Shown one piece after another: positions 27,648 through 36,466 of a DNA stretch of 64,000 nucleotides; positions within the stretch are counted from its first letter, which is position 1; each line of letters opens with the position of its first letter. Below the pieces are notes generated by a model that was not told the origin of the DNA, searched no databases, and was given only the letters and a program-made list of their open reading frames with translations. The stretch is from Arthrobacter sp. efr-133-R2A-120 (GTDB taxonomy: Bacteria; Actinomycetota; Actinomycetes; Actinomycetales; Micrococcaceae). The stretch covers positions 20,027-84,026 of the forward strand of contig NZ_JARVRF010000010.1 in assembly GCF_030209835.1 (NCBI RefSeq), given 5' to 3'. Both the position numbers and the translations under genes were made by a program.

Positions 27648-28415
27648 CTAAGGCAGTGTCAGCACAACCGGGCCGTCTGCGGTGATCGCCACGGTGTGTT
27701 CGCTGTGCGCCGCACGGCGGCCGTTGGCCGAGCGCAGGGTCCACTGGTCGTCGTCGTGGTAGTAGTCGTCGCTGCCGCCCAGGATCAACATCGGCTCGAT
27801 AGCGATCACCAGGCCCTCCACAAGCTTCACGCCACGGCCTGGCCGCCCGATGTTCGGCACGTTCGGCTCTGCATGCATGGTCCGGCCAATCCCGTGCCCG
27901 CCGTGATCGGCAAGGATCCCGTAGCCGCTGCGCTTGGCTTCCCCGCCGATGGCGTACGCAAGATCGCCCATCTTGTTTCCGATCCGGGCAGCCTCGATTC
28001 CGCGGGCGAGGGCGGCGTCCGTGGCGTCGATCAATTCCTGGTCCACCGGATCCGCAGTGCCCACAATGAAGCTGACTGCTGCGTCCCCGCACCATCCCTC
28101 CACGAATGCCCCGCAATCGACGCTCAACAGATCGCCGTCCTGCAAAACATATCCGTCCGGGATGCCGTGCACCACGGCGTCGTTGACGCTCGTGCAAATG
28201 ACGCCTGAAAAGGGCGTGGACGCCCACCGCGGACGGTAATTCAGGAACGCCGGCTTGGCTCCGGCGGCCTCCATGAAAGCGGCAGCAACGTCGTCCAGCT
28301 CCTTGAGCGACACCCCGACTCCGGCATGCGAACGAACCGCCGAAAGCGTATTGGCAACCACTCTTCCGGCTTCGCGCATGAGCGCAATCTCTTCCGGCGT
28401 CTTCACCGTGGACAT
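27648..28415 (-). CDS. map: Methionine aminopeptidase, type I
   Basis: Removes the initiator Met from nascent proteins after deformylation. The ATG at 28413-28415 has GGAGG six bases upstream, and the 255-residue product fits the family; the longer frame to 28559 would overlap the divergent alkylation-repair gene. The five metal ligands are Asp100, Asp111, His174, Glu207 and Glu239 in VDCGAF, CGDAA, HGGHGIG, IAIEPM and HSEHT. No N-terminal SH3-like extension is seen, unlike MapB of mycobacteria. Confidence 0.95.
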   Translation of the reverse strand: MSTVKTPEEIALMREAGRVVANTLSAVRSHAGVGVSLKELDDVAAAFMEAAGAKPAFLNYRPRWASTPFSGVICTSVNDAVVHGIPDGYVLQDGDLLSVDCGAFVEGWCGDAAVSFIVGTADPVDQELIDATDAALARGIEAARIGNKMGDLAYAIGGEAKRSGYGILADHGGHGIGRTMHAEPNVPNIGRPGRGVKLVEGLVIAIEPMLILGGSDDYYHDDDQWTLRSANGRRAAHSEHTVAITADGPVVLTLP

Positions 28416-28550
28416 GAGGGCCTCCAAGCATGAGGAACAAGGGGCCGGATCGGCCACCGGACTAACTCTTCCATCCACTCTATGGGCGTCATCATCCCAG
28501 TCAACCGGGTGGCGCGTCCGAGCCGCCTTCGGGTGTCCTAGAGTCGCGGT

Positions 28551-29228
28551 ATGGAACACCGAAGAATCGCCATCATCCGGAAACGCCTGCAGGCAGAGGC
28601 GGACTCGGACCGTGCGAAGGCGGCGCAGGCGTACATGAAATCATCCATGCCTTCGCTCGGCGTCAGGGTCCCTGCAGTCCGTCGCGTAGTCCTCGCGACC
28701 GCGAAGGAACTCCCCTTCGGGTCCGCTGCCGAACTTCGGGACGATGTCCGGCTGCTGTGGCGGGAAGCTGCATGGCGGGAAGAGCGCTATGCGGCCATCG
28801 ACCTGACCTCCACCAAGTCCGTGGCCAAGGATCTGGAGATGTTGCCTCTGTACGAAGAAATCATCCGGACAGGCGCATGGTGGGACTTCGTTGACGGTGT
28901 CTCCGACCGTATTTGCGTCCTTCTGCAACACCATCGGAGCACGCTGACCCCGCTCTTGCGGACATGGGCGCGCGACGAGGACCTCTGGATCCGTCGCGCC
29001 GCCATCACCTCCCAGCTCAAGGCAAAGTCGGCCACCGACCAGGAACTTCTGGCCGCTGCACTCGACGCCAACCTGGCCGACAAGGAGTTCTTCATCAGGA
29101 AAGCAATCGGCTGGACGCTGCGGGAGTATGCCAAGACCGATCCTCAATGGGTACGGAGCTACGTGGAAACCCGACGGGCCAGGCTGAGCCCTTTGTCCCT
29201 ACGTGAAGCGACGAAACACCTCGGCTGA
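28551..29228 (+). CDS. DNA alkylation repair protein (AlkD-like)
   Basis: A 225-residue all-helical protein of HEAT-like repeats that in AlkD removes alkylated bases without base flipping. Seen: the N-terminal GVRVPAVRRV segment, WREERYAAIDL, then the TGAWWDFVDGVSDRI segment (about residues 105-119), where the Trp and Asp that contact the lesion in AlkD lie, and the LWIRRAAITSQL and DKEFFIRKAIGWTLREYAKTDP segments typical of the family. Divergent from map by about 135 bases. Confidence 0.9.
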   Translation: MEHRRIAIIRKRLQAEADSDRAKAAQAYMKSSMPSLGVRVPAVRRVVLATAKELPFGSAAELRDDVRLLWREAAWREERYAAIDLTSTKSVAKDLEMLPLYEEIIRTGAWWDFVDGVSDRICVLLQHHRSTLTPLLRTWARDEDLWIRRAAITSQLKAKSATDQELLAAALDANLADKEFFIRKAIGWTLREYAKTDPQWVRSYVETRRARLSPLSLREATKHLG

Positions 29229-29236
29229 ATCCGGGT

Positions 29237-30856
29237 TCAGGACTTCGGTTTGAGCTTGAGCTTCAAAATCCCGCGACGCGGGCGGAACAGCACATGCGTC
29301 TTCTTGTCAAAGAACACGAGGTAGGCGATGAAGGAGACCGCGATGGCGATGGCCACTCCGCGCACCACCTCAATGGGGATCCACTGGAAGACACTCAATT
29401 GGTCTGTGAGCGCAATGAGGGTGAAGAACGCTGTCAGATAGAAGACCGTCCGGAGCTGGGGGCCGTCTGCGATGCCTGTCACCGTAAAGAACACCAGTAG
29501 CCACACCATGTACCAAGGCTGGATCACCGGCGCCAAGACGACGACGGCTGCGAAGGCCCAGGCCATCCGGCGAAGCACGGTCTTGTTGAACTCCGATTCG
29601 TCCTCGAGGGGCGCGGGCAGTCCGAATCCGCGGCCAGGCGTCCGTACGGCAAGCCAGACGATGGCAAGCGCCGAAACCGCCGTTCCGGCGGTCTGGATGA
29701 CGTCCGTTACGGGAACGCCGGGGCCACCGAAGAGTCCGACGGCGAGCCCCACCGTGTGGGCCAGCAAGCCCACCGGCGCGTACCAGATCCAGACGGCGCC
29801 GGGAGTCTGCAGGGCGCCAAGCCAACCGAATCCCAGGCCGTTCACCAATCCGGCGGCCGCCAGGAGCCCCAGGGACAAGCCCAACGTGGCCGCCCAACAG
29901 ATCATCCTGCGGCCCCAGCCGGCACGGGCACCAGCCCACAGCAGTCCGGCAAAAGGCAAGGCAATCAAAGTAATCGGCTTGATGGCGATCGAGGCCGTGA
30001 TCAGCACGATTCCCAGCACGGGTCGTTTGACCGAGGCGAAGTACAGCCCGGCAACAACCAGTCCCAACATCAAGGAGTCGTTGTGCGCGCTGGCGATGAA
30101 GTTGATCAGGAGAACCGGGTTGAGGACCCCAAGCCACAGCGCCCGCTCCGGATTGACGCCGTGGAGCGCAGCGAGGCGGGGAACGTAGACAGCGAGCAGT
30201 ACGACCCCGGCGAGGGCAGCCAGACGGAAGGGAATCAGCGCAAGCTCGGGGACGCTTGCGCTCACCCATACGGCACCCTGTTCAATCCAAAGCCACAGCG
30301 GACCGTAAGGCGTCGGTGCTTCCGTCCACAATTTGTCGGGTCCGAGCGAAAAGTAGTTGCTCAGGGCCGAGATGCCGTTGGTATATGGGTTCAGGCCCTG
30401 CTCCATGAGCCGGCCCTGGCCGATGTAGGCGTAAGCATCCCTGCTGAACAACGGCAAGCTGAACATCATCGGGACTGCCCACATCCACAATGCCCGCCGA
30501 AGGACAGGCCGCGAGGAAGGGTTCCATCCGCCGATCCGCTGGGCAATGCGCAGCCACGAGCGCAGGAGCAGGAGTGCGCCAAGGCAGAGCATCACGGTGC
30601 ACAGGATCACACCAACCGGCGATGTCCTGGCCATGATGAAGAGGGGCGTCCGGATCAAGGCACTGCTGCTGGCCAGCCAGCCGACGCCGACCGATCCTGC
30701 CACCATGAGCAACGACCCGACGAACCCTTGGAGGACCGCTGTCCTTGCCGCTTTGGCTATGACAGTGCCGTGTGGCGGGACGGTGGAATCGCCAAGCGCC
30801 TCTGGATGAGCCAACGAACTCCCCACCTCACGCTCACGAAACTTCGACGTCACCAT
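29237..30856 (-). CDS. Polyprenol-phosphomannose-dependent alpha-1,6-mannosyltransferase, MptB-like (GT-C)
   Basis: A 539-residue membrane glycosyltransferase with about 12-13 hydrophobic segments. It has the SRDAYAYIGQGRLM segment with Asp-containing external loop, where GT-C enzymes place catalytic acidic residues, then NPYTNGIS, the GPLWLWIEQGAV and the SAHNDSLMLGLVVAGLYFA segments shared with MptB. Such enzymes add mannose from decaprenyl-phosphomannose to a lipomannan or mannan core on the outer face of the membrane. The last residues KLKLKPKS are basic. Start at ATG 30856 or the preceding TTG; either fits. It diverges from the first GT87 gene. Confidence 0.82.
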   Translation of the reverse strand: MVTSKFREREVGSSLAHPEALGDSTVPPHGTVIAKAARTAVLQGFVGSLLMVAGSVGVGWLASSSALIRTPLFIMARTSPVGVILCTVMLCLGALLLLRSWLRIAQRIGGWNPSSRPVLRRALWMWAVPMMFSLPLFSRDAYAYIGQGRLMEQGLNPYTNGISALSNYFSLGPDKLWTEAPTPYGPLWLWIEQGAVWVSASVPELALIPFRLAALAGVVLLAVYVPRLAALHGVNPERALWLGVLNPVLLINFIASAHNDSLMLGLVVAGLYFASVKRPVLGIVLITASIAIKPITLIALPFAGLLWAGARAGWGRRMICWAATLGLSLGLLAAAGLVNGLGFGWLGALQTPGAVWIWYAPVGLLAHTVGLAVGLFGGPGVPVTDVIQTAGTAVSALAIVWLAVRTPGRGFGLPAPLEDESEFNKTVLRRMAWAFAAVVVLAPVIQPWYMVWLLVFFTVTGIADGPQLRTVFYLTAFFTLIALTDQLSVFQWIPIEVVRGVAIAIAVSFIAYLVFFDKKTHVLFRPRRGILKLKLKPKS

Positions 30857-31151
30857 CAAACAAAATCCTGTCCGGTTTCCTGCCGCATCCGGGCCAAAGT
30901 GGCACTGCCGGTTGCCATGGATTATTGCAACTGTAGCATCGCCACCCCTGGCTTCCCGGGGCCAGCCGGACCATCGGTCGGCCCGCGAAAGTGGCCTGAG
31001 ATAGGATGGATGGGGCTCTGGTTTGATGCCGCAGACCCACAGCCACGCTGGTTCCGCTCGAAATTCAATGGAACCGATGTTGTCTGGAGCGGCTCCGGCC
31101 GCTGCGCCTTACGGCACCCTGTGACGATAACTACCTGACAAGGATCCTCCC

Positions 31152-32465
31152 ATTTCCACGGACTCATTCTTCAGCGCGCTCACACGGTTCCGTCATCGCG
31201 TTCTTCCCCCTTCGCTGGAGGCAAGGCTCAATTCTCCCAAGGGCCTGCTTGCAGGCTTCTGCGTCGTGCACTTGGTCTTCCTTGTGTTCGCGCTGATCCT
31301 TTCCCTGCGCGGCGAAGCCTTCAGCGACACCTTCATCTACCGGGACTGGACCTCTGCCGGGTTCCGGGATGAGAACCTCAGCGGCGGGCCCAGCCCGTGG
31401 GTCTACCCCGTCCTCGCCTTGGTACCGATGGCCATCGCAGGCTTGGCCGGACCCGGTCCGTTCTTCTTTCTCTGGGTGCTCATGATCACCCTGCTCAACG
31501 GCGTCGCCCTCGCCAAGCTCACGGGACGGGGCCGCCGTCGCGAGGCCATCCCGGCGGGATGGTGGTGGCTGGTCTTCGTCTTCATCATGGGTTGGCTGGG
31601 ATTCGCCCGGGTGGACGGATTGACTGCCCCCATCGTCCTGATCGCCTTGGCGTACGGGGTGTCGCACCCGTTCATTGCCTCCACCCTCCTGAGCGTTGCC
31701 ACCTGGATGAAGGTTTGGCCGGCCGCCGTCATGCTTTCGTTGTTCACCGTGGTCAAGCAGAGAACCAAAGTGGTGGCTGCCGGTATTCTGACCAGCGTCT
31801 TAGTGATCGCCCTGACGGCTGCCGTAGGTCAACTGCCGAAGCTCCTTAACTTCCTGACCCAGCAAGGCGATCGTGGCATGCAGTTGGAAGCGACCTTCAC
31901 CACTCCTTGGTTGTGGCTCTCGGTCCTCCATGTGGGTGACTCGAGAATGTACATGAACACGGACATCAACTCGATGCAGGTGGATGGGCCGGGCACGGCC
32001 TTCATGTCATTCCTCATGCAGCCCCTCCTTGCCCTCGCCGCGATTCTGGTGGCTGCCCTGACCTTCTGGGCACTCCACAACGGCAAGCGAAGTGGCGGAG
32101 CGGACCGCACCGAACTATTACTGGCTGGATCCCTGACCATGGCCACGGCCTTCGTCGTGTTCAACAAGGTCGGGTCACCCCAGTTCATGGTGTGGCTGGC
32201 GCCTGCCGTCGCCGTCGGGCTTGCCCACAGCTGGAAGGAATGGCGGGTGCCCGCGGCGATGCTCATCGCCATTGGGGTGGCCACATACTTCATCTACCCC
32301 CTCTTCTATGACGCACTCAGCCATAACAACCCTTTGATGGCCTTGGTCCTGACGGTGCGCAACGTCCTGCTGGTGGTCCTGTTCTGCTGGTCCGTACGCC
32401 GCCTGTACCTTTTGGGCAAGAAGATCCCGGCCAACGAACCGGCCGCCGCTGCCAAGGAGTCCTGA
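31152..32465 (+). CDS. GT87-type (DUF2029-like) mannosyltransferase, ATT start
   Basis: A 437-residue GT-C integral membrane protein with about ten hydrophobic segments, probably using polyprenyl-phosphomannose. Homology to the neighbour at 32467 is strong. An in-frame stop (31128-31130) and the lack of ATG/GTG/TTG before a GTG at 31266 force a non-standard start or a truncated first helix. ATT at 31152 has AAGGA seven bases upstream and lets the product begin ISTDSFFSALTRFRHR, which aligns with the paralogue ISVRFFDGLARVRD. The FSDTFIYRDW segment (Asp near residue 60) and IKVWPA-like ATWMKVWPAAV are characteristic. Enzyme specificity is unknown. Confidence 0.78.
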   Translation: MSTDSFFSALTRFRHRVLPPSLEARLNSPKGLLAGFCVVHLVFLVFALILSLRGEAFSDTFIYRDWTSAGFRDENLSGGPSPWVYPVLALVPMAIAGLAGPGPFFFLWVLMITLLNGVALAKLTGRGRRREAIPAGWWWLVFVFIMGWLGFARVDGLTAPIVLIALAYGVSHPFIASTLLSVATWMKVWPAAVMLSLFTVVKQRTKVVAAGILTSVLVIALTAAVGQLPKLLNFLTQQGDRGMQLEATFTTPWLWLSVLHVGDSRMYMNTDINSMQVDGPGTAFMSFLMQPLLALAAILVAALTFWALHNGKRSGGADRTELLLAGSLTMATAFVVFNKVGSPQFMVWLAPAVAVGLAHSWKEWRVPAAMLIAIGVATYFIYPLFYDALSHNNPLMALVLTVRNVLLVVLFCWSVRRLYLLGKKIPANEPAAAAKES

Positions 32466-32466
32466 G

Positions 32467-33753
32467 ATTTCCGTTCGATTCTTCGACGGGCTGGCCCGCG
32501 TGCGCGACGCCGCCCTGCCGCCTGCCGCCGTCGACTGGTTCAGCCGTCCCTCCAGCGTTTGGTGGGGTTTCGCCGCCATCCATGTGTACTTCCTCGGCTG
32601 GATGGCAAGTTTCTTCCTGTCCGGAAACACGTTCAGCGACACCGAGCAGTACCGTCAGTGGGCGATGGCCGGCTACAACCCCGCGGATCTCCACGGAGCC
32701 ATCAGCCCTTGGGTTTACCCGGTGCTCGCCCAGATTCCGATCTTCCTGGCCAACATCGCGGGCCCTGGTCCATACCTGCTGGTGTGGACGTTGATCATCA
32801 CTGCGCTCAATGCGGCCGGTTTATTCATCTTGACCCGCGGCCCGCGCAAGGCAAGCGGTATTGCCCCTGCTTGGTGGTGGCTGTTCTTTACCGCGTTCAT
32901 GGGCTACCTCAGCTTCGCCCGGGTGGAGGGCATCACGGCACCCATCGTGCTGGTCGCCCTGCTGTATGCCGCCACGCGGCCCGTGGCGGCGGGCATCCTC
33001 CTCAGCATCGCCACGTGGATCAAAGTCTGGCCAGCCGCCGTCCTGGTACCCATCGTCATCGCGAGCCACCGCAGGCTGAGAATCATCGCGTGCGGCGCGG
33101 CCGTCACCGCAGCCGTCGCACTGGGCACCTACCTTTCAGGCGGCCTCCCGCATATCCTGGACTTTTTGACCAACCAGGGTGAACGCGGCATGCAACTGGA
33201 AGCCACGTTCTCAACGCCCTGGGTCTGGTTGAGCGTGTTCAACATCGGCGGCTCCAAAATCGCCGACAACGTCGCCATCAATTCCACCGAGGTGTACGGG
33301 CCGGGAGCCAATGTGGCGGCGTTCATGATGCAGCCGCTCTTGGTGCTTGCCGCCGTCGCGGGCTCTGCCCTCTTGCTTTGGGCGCTTCGGCGGGGCGCCG
33401 AACCTGAAGAGCTGTTTCTCGAGGGCGCCCTCATGATGACCACCGCGTTCATCGTGTTCAACAAGGTGGGGTCGCCGCAATTCATCATCTGGCTTGCGCC
33501 GGTGGTTATCGCCGGGCTGACCCACGACTGGAACCGTTGGCGGGTTCCTGCCGCCCTCCTGATGGGGATCGCCATGACGACTTTTGTGATCTACCCGCTG
33601 TTCTACACGCCGCTGATCCACGCCAACCCCGTGATGGCAGCGGTGCTCACTGCACGAAACGTGCTTTTGGTTGTCCTGCTCTGGTGGTCCGTGCAGCGGA
33701 CCGTGGAACTGGGACGCAAGTCCAGCGCAAGAACTGCTATTCGGAGCGCCTGA
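32467..33753 (+). CDS. GT87-type (DUF2029-like) mannosyltransferase, ATT start
   Basis: A 428-residue paralogue of the preceding protein. The stop of the upstream gene (TGA, 32463-32465) is separated from ATT 32467 by one base. AAGGAG at 32454-32459 lies exactly seven bases before the ATT, while the GTG 32500 has no such site, so ATT is the better start. Products share FSDTEQYRQWAMAGYN-like segment, the IKVWPAAV segment, EATFSTPWVWLSVFN and FNKVGSPQFIIWLAPV segments. The gene overlaps the end of the next, convergent gene by 17 bases. GT-C fold, probable polyprenyl-phosphate sugar donor; acceptor unknown. Confidence 0.8.
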   Translation: MSVRFFDGLARVRDAALPPAAVDWFSRPSSVWWGFAAIHVYFLGWMASFFLSGNTFSDTEQYRQWAMAGYNPADLHGAISPWVYPVLAQIPIFLANIAGPGPYLLVWTLIITALNAAGLFILTRGPRKASGIAPAWWWLFFTAFMGYLSFARVEGITAPIVLVALLYAATRPVAAGILLSIATWIKVWPAAVLVPIVIASHRRLRIIACGAAVTAAVALGTYLSGGLPHILDFLTNQGERGMQLEATFSTPWVWLSVFNIGGSKIADNVAINSTEVYGPGANVAAFMMQPLLVLAAVAGSALLLWALRRGAEPEELFLEGALMMTTAFIVFNKVGSPQFIIWLAPVVIAGLTHDWNRWRVPAALLMGIAMTTFVIYPLFYTPLIHANPVMAAVLTARNVLLVVLLWWSVQRTVELGRKSSARTAIRSA

Positions 33754-35362
33754 GCCGCTGCTCAAGCCTGCGGAGCAGTTGCGCAGGGGTGGAACGGATC
33801 AGCAGCCTTCGCGTGTGAACGTCCAACACCATCAGGTAGACAGTGAATCCCGCGGCCACCAAGAAGGACAGGGAGGACACTTTGACGTTCAGTTCCACGA
33901 AGGACAGCACCGAAATCTGATCCTGTGCGCCGAAGGCCACGAAGAACGTCACGGCGACATAGAGGGACTTGATCTGCCAGTCGTCCCTGATGCCTGTGAC
34001 CGCGAGCAGCGGGATGAACCACAGGATGTACCACGGCTGGATAATCGGAGAAAGCATGACGACGGCGGCAAACGCCAGGGCCGCGCGTCTCACCAGCCGT
34101 GAATAGTCGCCGCGGAACATCAGGACAACCACCAACCCGATTCCGGCCCACTTCATGAGGGTGCGCAGCCCCGTGGCCACAGTGGACCCAGGCAGTCCCA
34201 GGAGGTTAGCGATCACCTCGACCTGCTGGCCCAGGAAGCCCGAAGGCGAGTATCCCGTGTAGCCGGGTGTCGGATCGAGGATGGCCCAGACCCATCCGAA
34301 GCCAAGGTTGTAAGGAATCCCGCTCACTGCCAGGACTGCAAAGCTGATGCCCGCCGTCGCGCCCCAGAACAGGAACTTGCGGGCCCAACTGGCAGCAGGA
34401 CCTGCCCACATGAGGCCTATGAAAGGCAAGAGAAGTACCGTGATCGGCTTGATGCCTATGGACGCCGTGACCAGCAGAAGCCCGGTGATATGGCGCCCTG
34501 TGGCTGCAAAATACATCCCGGCCACCGCCAGGCCCACCATGAGGGCATCGTTGTGGGCGCTCGCGACGAAGCTGATGAGAAAGAGCGGGTTGGCCACCGC
34601 GATCCACAGCGCACGGCCGGGATTGATCCCGTGCAGTTCAGCGAGCCTGGGAACATACACCACGCAGAGCAGCACTCCGACAGTCGCCACAACGCGAAAG
34701 AGCAAAACGGAAAAATCGGGCTGGGCGTCGGTGATGCCCACAACCCACCTGGCAAGCCACAGGAAGTAGGGTCCGTACGGTGTCTTGGCTTCAGCCCAGG
34801 CAGGGTCGGCGCCCAGGGAAAACCAGTTGCTGAGCGAAGAAATCCCTGCCGTGTATGGGTTCTGGCCTTCCAGCACCAGCCTGCCTTGGCCGGTATAGGC
34901 GTACACGTCGCGTGAATAGATGGGCACGGCAAACATCAGGGGCGCTGCCCACGCCGCTACGGCGACAACCACGGATCTGAGCGAGCCTGGCCCCCAGTCC
35001 TTGAGCCTTTGCCCGAGCCTCAACCATGACCTGACCAAAAGCATGGCCCCCGCCGTCAGCAGGATGGTGGAGGTCGTGACGCCCCAGCCCTCAGTGCGCA
35101 GGGCGATGACAAGGGGGTGCCTGAACATGGGCGAGCCGTTGGCGATCCAGCCGGCGCCGATCGAACCGGCGAAGGTCATCAGGGACCCAAAAAATCCTTG
35201 CCAGATGGCCACAAAGGCCTTGATCTGGTCGGGAGTGGCGGCCCCGATGAGCGTGTTATCCGGGGAATCGAGACGGGCGACGGCCTTCTCCGACGGCGCC
35301 GAGGGTTCCTTTGCCTCGTCCCGGCTATTTGAGGTGCCCACGCCCGTTCCGCCTGCCGTCAT
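33737..35362 (-). CDS. Polyprenol-phosphomannose-dependent mannosyltransferase, MptB-like paralogue (GT-C)
   Basis: A 541-residue membrane glycosyltransferase, paralogue of the gene at 29237. The start at ATG 35362 (MTAGGTGVGTSNSRDEAKEP) gives a 50-residue hydrophilic N-terminus before the first helix; a much longer in-frame extension overlaps orn and was rejected. Shared segments are SRDVYAYTGQGRLVLEGQNPYTAGISSLSNWFSLG, TPYGP and SAHNDALMVGLAVAGMYFA. About 13 hydrophobic segments. The C-terminus is basic (RRLLIRSTPAQLLRRLEQRLRRSE). Likely role in mannan or lipomannan elongation; the exact linkage is inference. Confidence 0.82.
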   Translation of the reverse strand: MTAGGTGVGTSNSRDEAKEPSAPSEKAVARLDSPDNTLIGAATPDQIKAFVAIWQGFFGSLMTFAGSIGAGWIANGSPMFRHPLVIALRTEGWGVTTSTILLTAGAMLLVRSWLRLGQRLKDWGPGSLRSVVVAVAAWAAPLMFAVPIYSRDVYAYTGQGRLVLEGQNPYTAGISSLSNWFSLGADPAWAEAKTPYGPYFLWLARWVVGITDAQPDFSVLLFRVVATVGVLLCVVYVPRLAELHGINPGRALWIAVANPLFLISFVASAHNDALMVGLAVAGMYFAATGRHITGLLLVTASIGIKPITVLLLPFIGLMWAGPAASWARKFLFWGATAGISFAVLAVSGIPYNLGFGWVWAILDPTPGYTGYSPSGFLGQQVEVIANLLGLPGSTVATGLRTLMKWAGIGLVVVLMFRGDYSRLVRRAALAFAAVVMLSPIIQPWYILWFIPLLAVTGIRDDWQIKSLYVAVTFFVAFGAQDQISVLSFVELNVKVSSLSFLVAAGFTVYLMVLDVHTRRLLIRSTPAQLLRRLEQRLRRSE

Positions 35363-35513
35363 GATATTCCAGTCCCTACCTACATTGGTCCAGCTCATCG
35401 ATGCAGGCAACAACCGCTCGACAACGGCCCAGTTTACCAGCCGCAGTATGCCGCGGGCGCGGAACGGAGCGCCCCGACACCCTTCCCGCGCGCCCGAAAG
35501 GTAGGCTTGACGA

Positions 35514-36140
35514 GTGCCTATTACTAATGAACGCATCGTCTGGATCGACTGTGAGATGACCGGTCTCGACCTGGAAAACGACGCCCTGATCGAGGTCGCG
35601 GCCTTGGTCACCGATTCGGAGCTGAACATCCTGGGTGATGGCGTAGACGTCGTCATCAAGCCTGAAGACGCTGCGCTTGAACAGATGAACGACTTCGTCC
35701 GCGACATGCACACCCGTTCGAAACTCCTGGACGAGCTCCCGCACGGCAAGACCATGGCCGAGGCCGAAGCGATCGTCCTGGAGTACATCGAGAAATGGGT
35801 ACCCGATCCGAAGAAGGCACCGCTGGGTGGCAACTCAGTCGGCACAGACCGGATGTTCCTCGCGCGGGACATGCCCAACATCGTCGAACACCTCCACTAC
35901 CGGGTCATCGATGTCAGCACTATCAAGGAGCTCTCCCGCCGATGGTTCCCCCGCGCCTATTTCCAGTCGCCCGCCAAACATGGCGGCCACCGCGCGCTCG
36001 GAGACATCAGGGACTCCATCGACGAGCTGCGCTACTATCGCGAGGCCGTGTTCGTCCCGGCTCCTGGACCCGATACAGCAACGGCCCAGAAGATTTCCAA
36101 GCAGATTGCACCTGGCCCGGAGGCCCCGGCAAGCACGTGA
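35514..36140 (+). CDS. orn: Oligoribonuclease, DEDDh 3'-5' exoribonuclease
   Basis: Degrades diribonucleotides and other very short RNAs (and pGpG). Starts at GTG 35514. The 208-residue protein has the metal-binding set Asp12 and Glu14 (WIDCEMTGLD), Asp in TDRMFLARDMP, and His/Asp in HRALGDIRDS. The last 25 residues are a non-conserved Pro/Ala tail. An oligoribonuclease just upstream of tRNA-His is a common actinobacterial order. Confidence 0.95.
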   Translation: MPITNERIVWIDCEMTGLDLENDALIEVAALVTDSELNILGDGVDVVIKPEDAALEQMNDFVRDMHTRSKLLDELPHGKTMAEAEAIVLEYIEKWVPDPKKAPLGGNSVGTDRMFLARDMPNIVEHLHYRVIDVSTIKELSRRWFPRAYFQSPAKHGGHRALGDIRDSIDELRYYREAVFVPAPGPDTATAQKISKQIAPGPEAPAST

Positions 36141-36270
36141 TCTGAGGCACCTTTTCGGGAAATTTCAGCCAAACGGTCAAAAGTGGCAAAACCACCCCTC
36201 AAGACGGGGTATAGTTTTTGTCGTTGCCTTCGCAGCGAACGGGTCATTCCGAAAGCGTAAAAGGCGCATG

Positions 36271-36343
36271 GTGGGCGTAGCTCAGTTGGCAGAGCGCCTG
36301 GTTGTGGTCCAGGAGGTCGCGGGTTCAACCCCCGTCGCTCACC
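36271..36343 (+). tRNA. tRNA-His (anticodon GTG)
   Basis: Acceptor GTGGGCG / CGCTCAC (one G-U pair), D-arm GCTCAGTTGGCAGAGC, anticodon arm CTGG-TTGTGGT-CCAG with GTG, and T-arm GCGGGTTCAACCCCCGT. A G at 36270 faces discriminator C (36343), giving the G-1:C73 pair that His tRNAs need. Confidence 0.95.
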
Positions 36344-36377
36344 CTCATGAGGTCGGTAGCAATTATCGATCGCAGCC

Positions 36378-36415
36378 AAAGGCCGTACTGGTTATCCAGT
36401 GCGGCCTTTGCTTTG
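36378..36415 (+). terminator. Terminator of tRNA-His
   Basis: A 14-base-pair stem AAAGGCCGTACTGG / CCAGTGCGGCCTTT (36378-36391 with 36396-36409) with a four-base loop and one G-U pair, followed by GCTTTG. Confidence 0.85.
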
Positions 36416-36466
36416 TCCCGGCCGATTTTGGCCATTCCAGACCCGAGAACCAGAGGAACACCTGAC

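Noticed and set aside
35363..35881. In-frame N-terminal extension of the MptB-like gene at 33737
   Set aside because: It lies antisense to the start of orn and the added 170 residues have no GT-C features.
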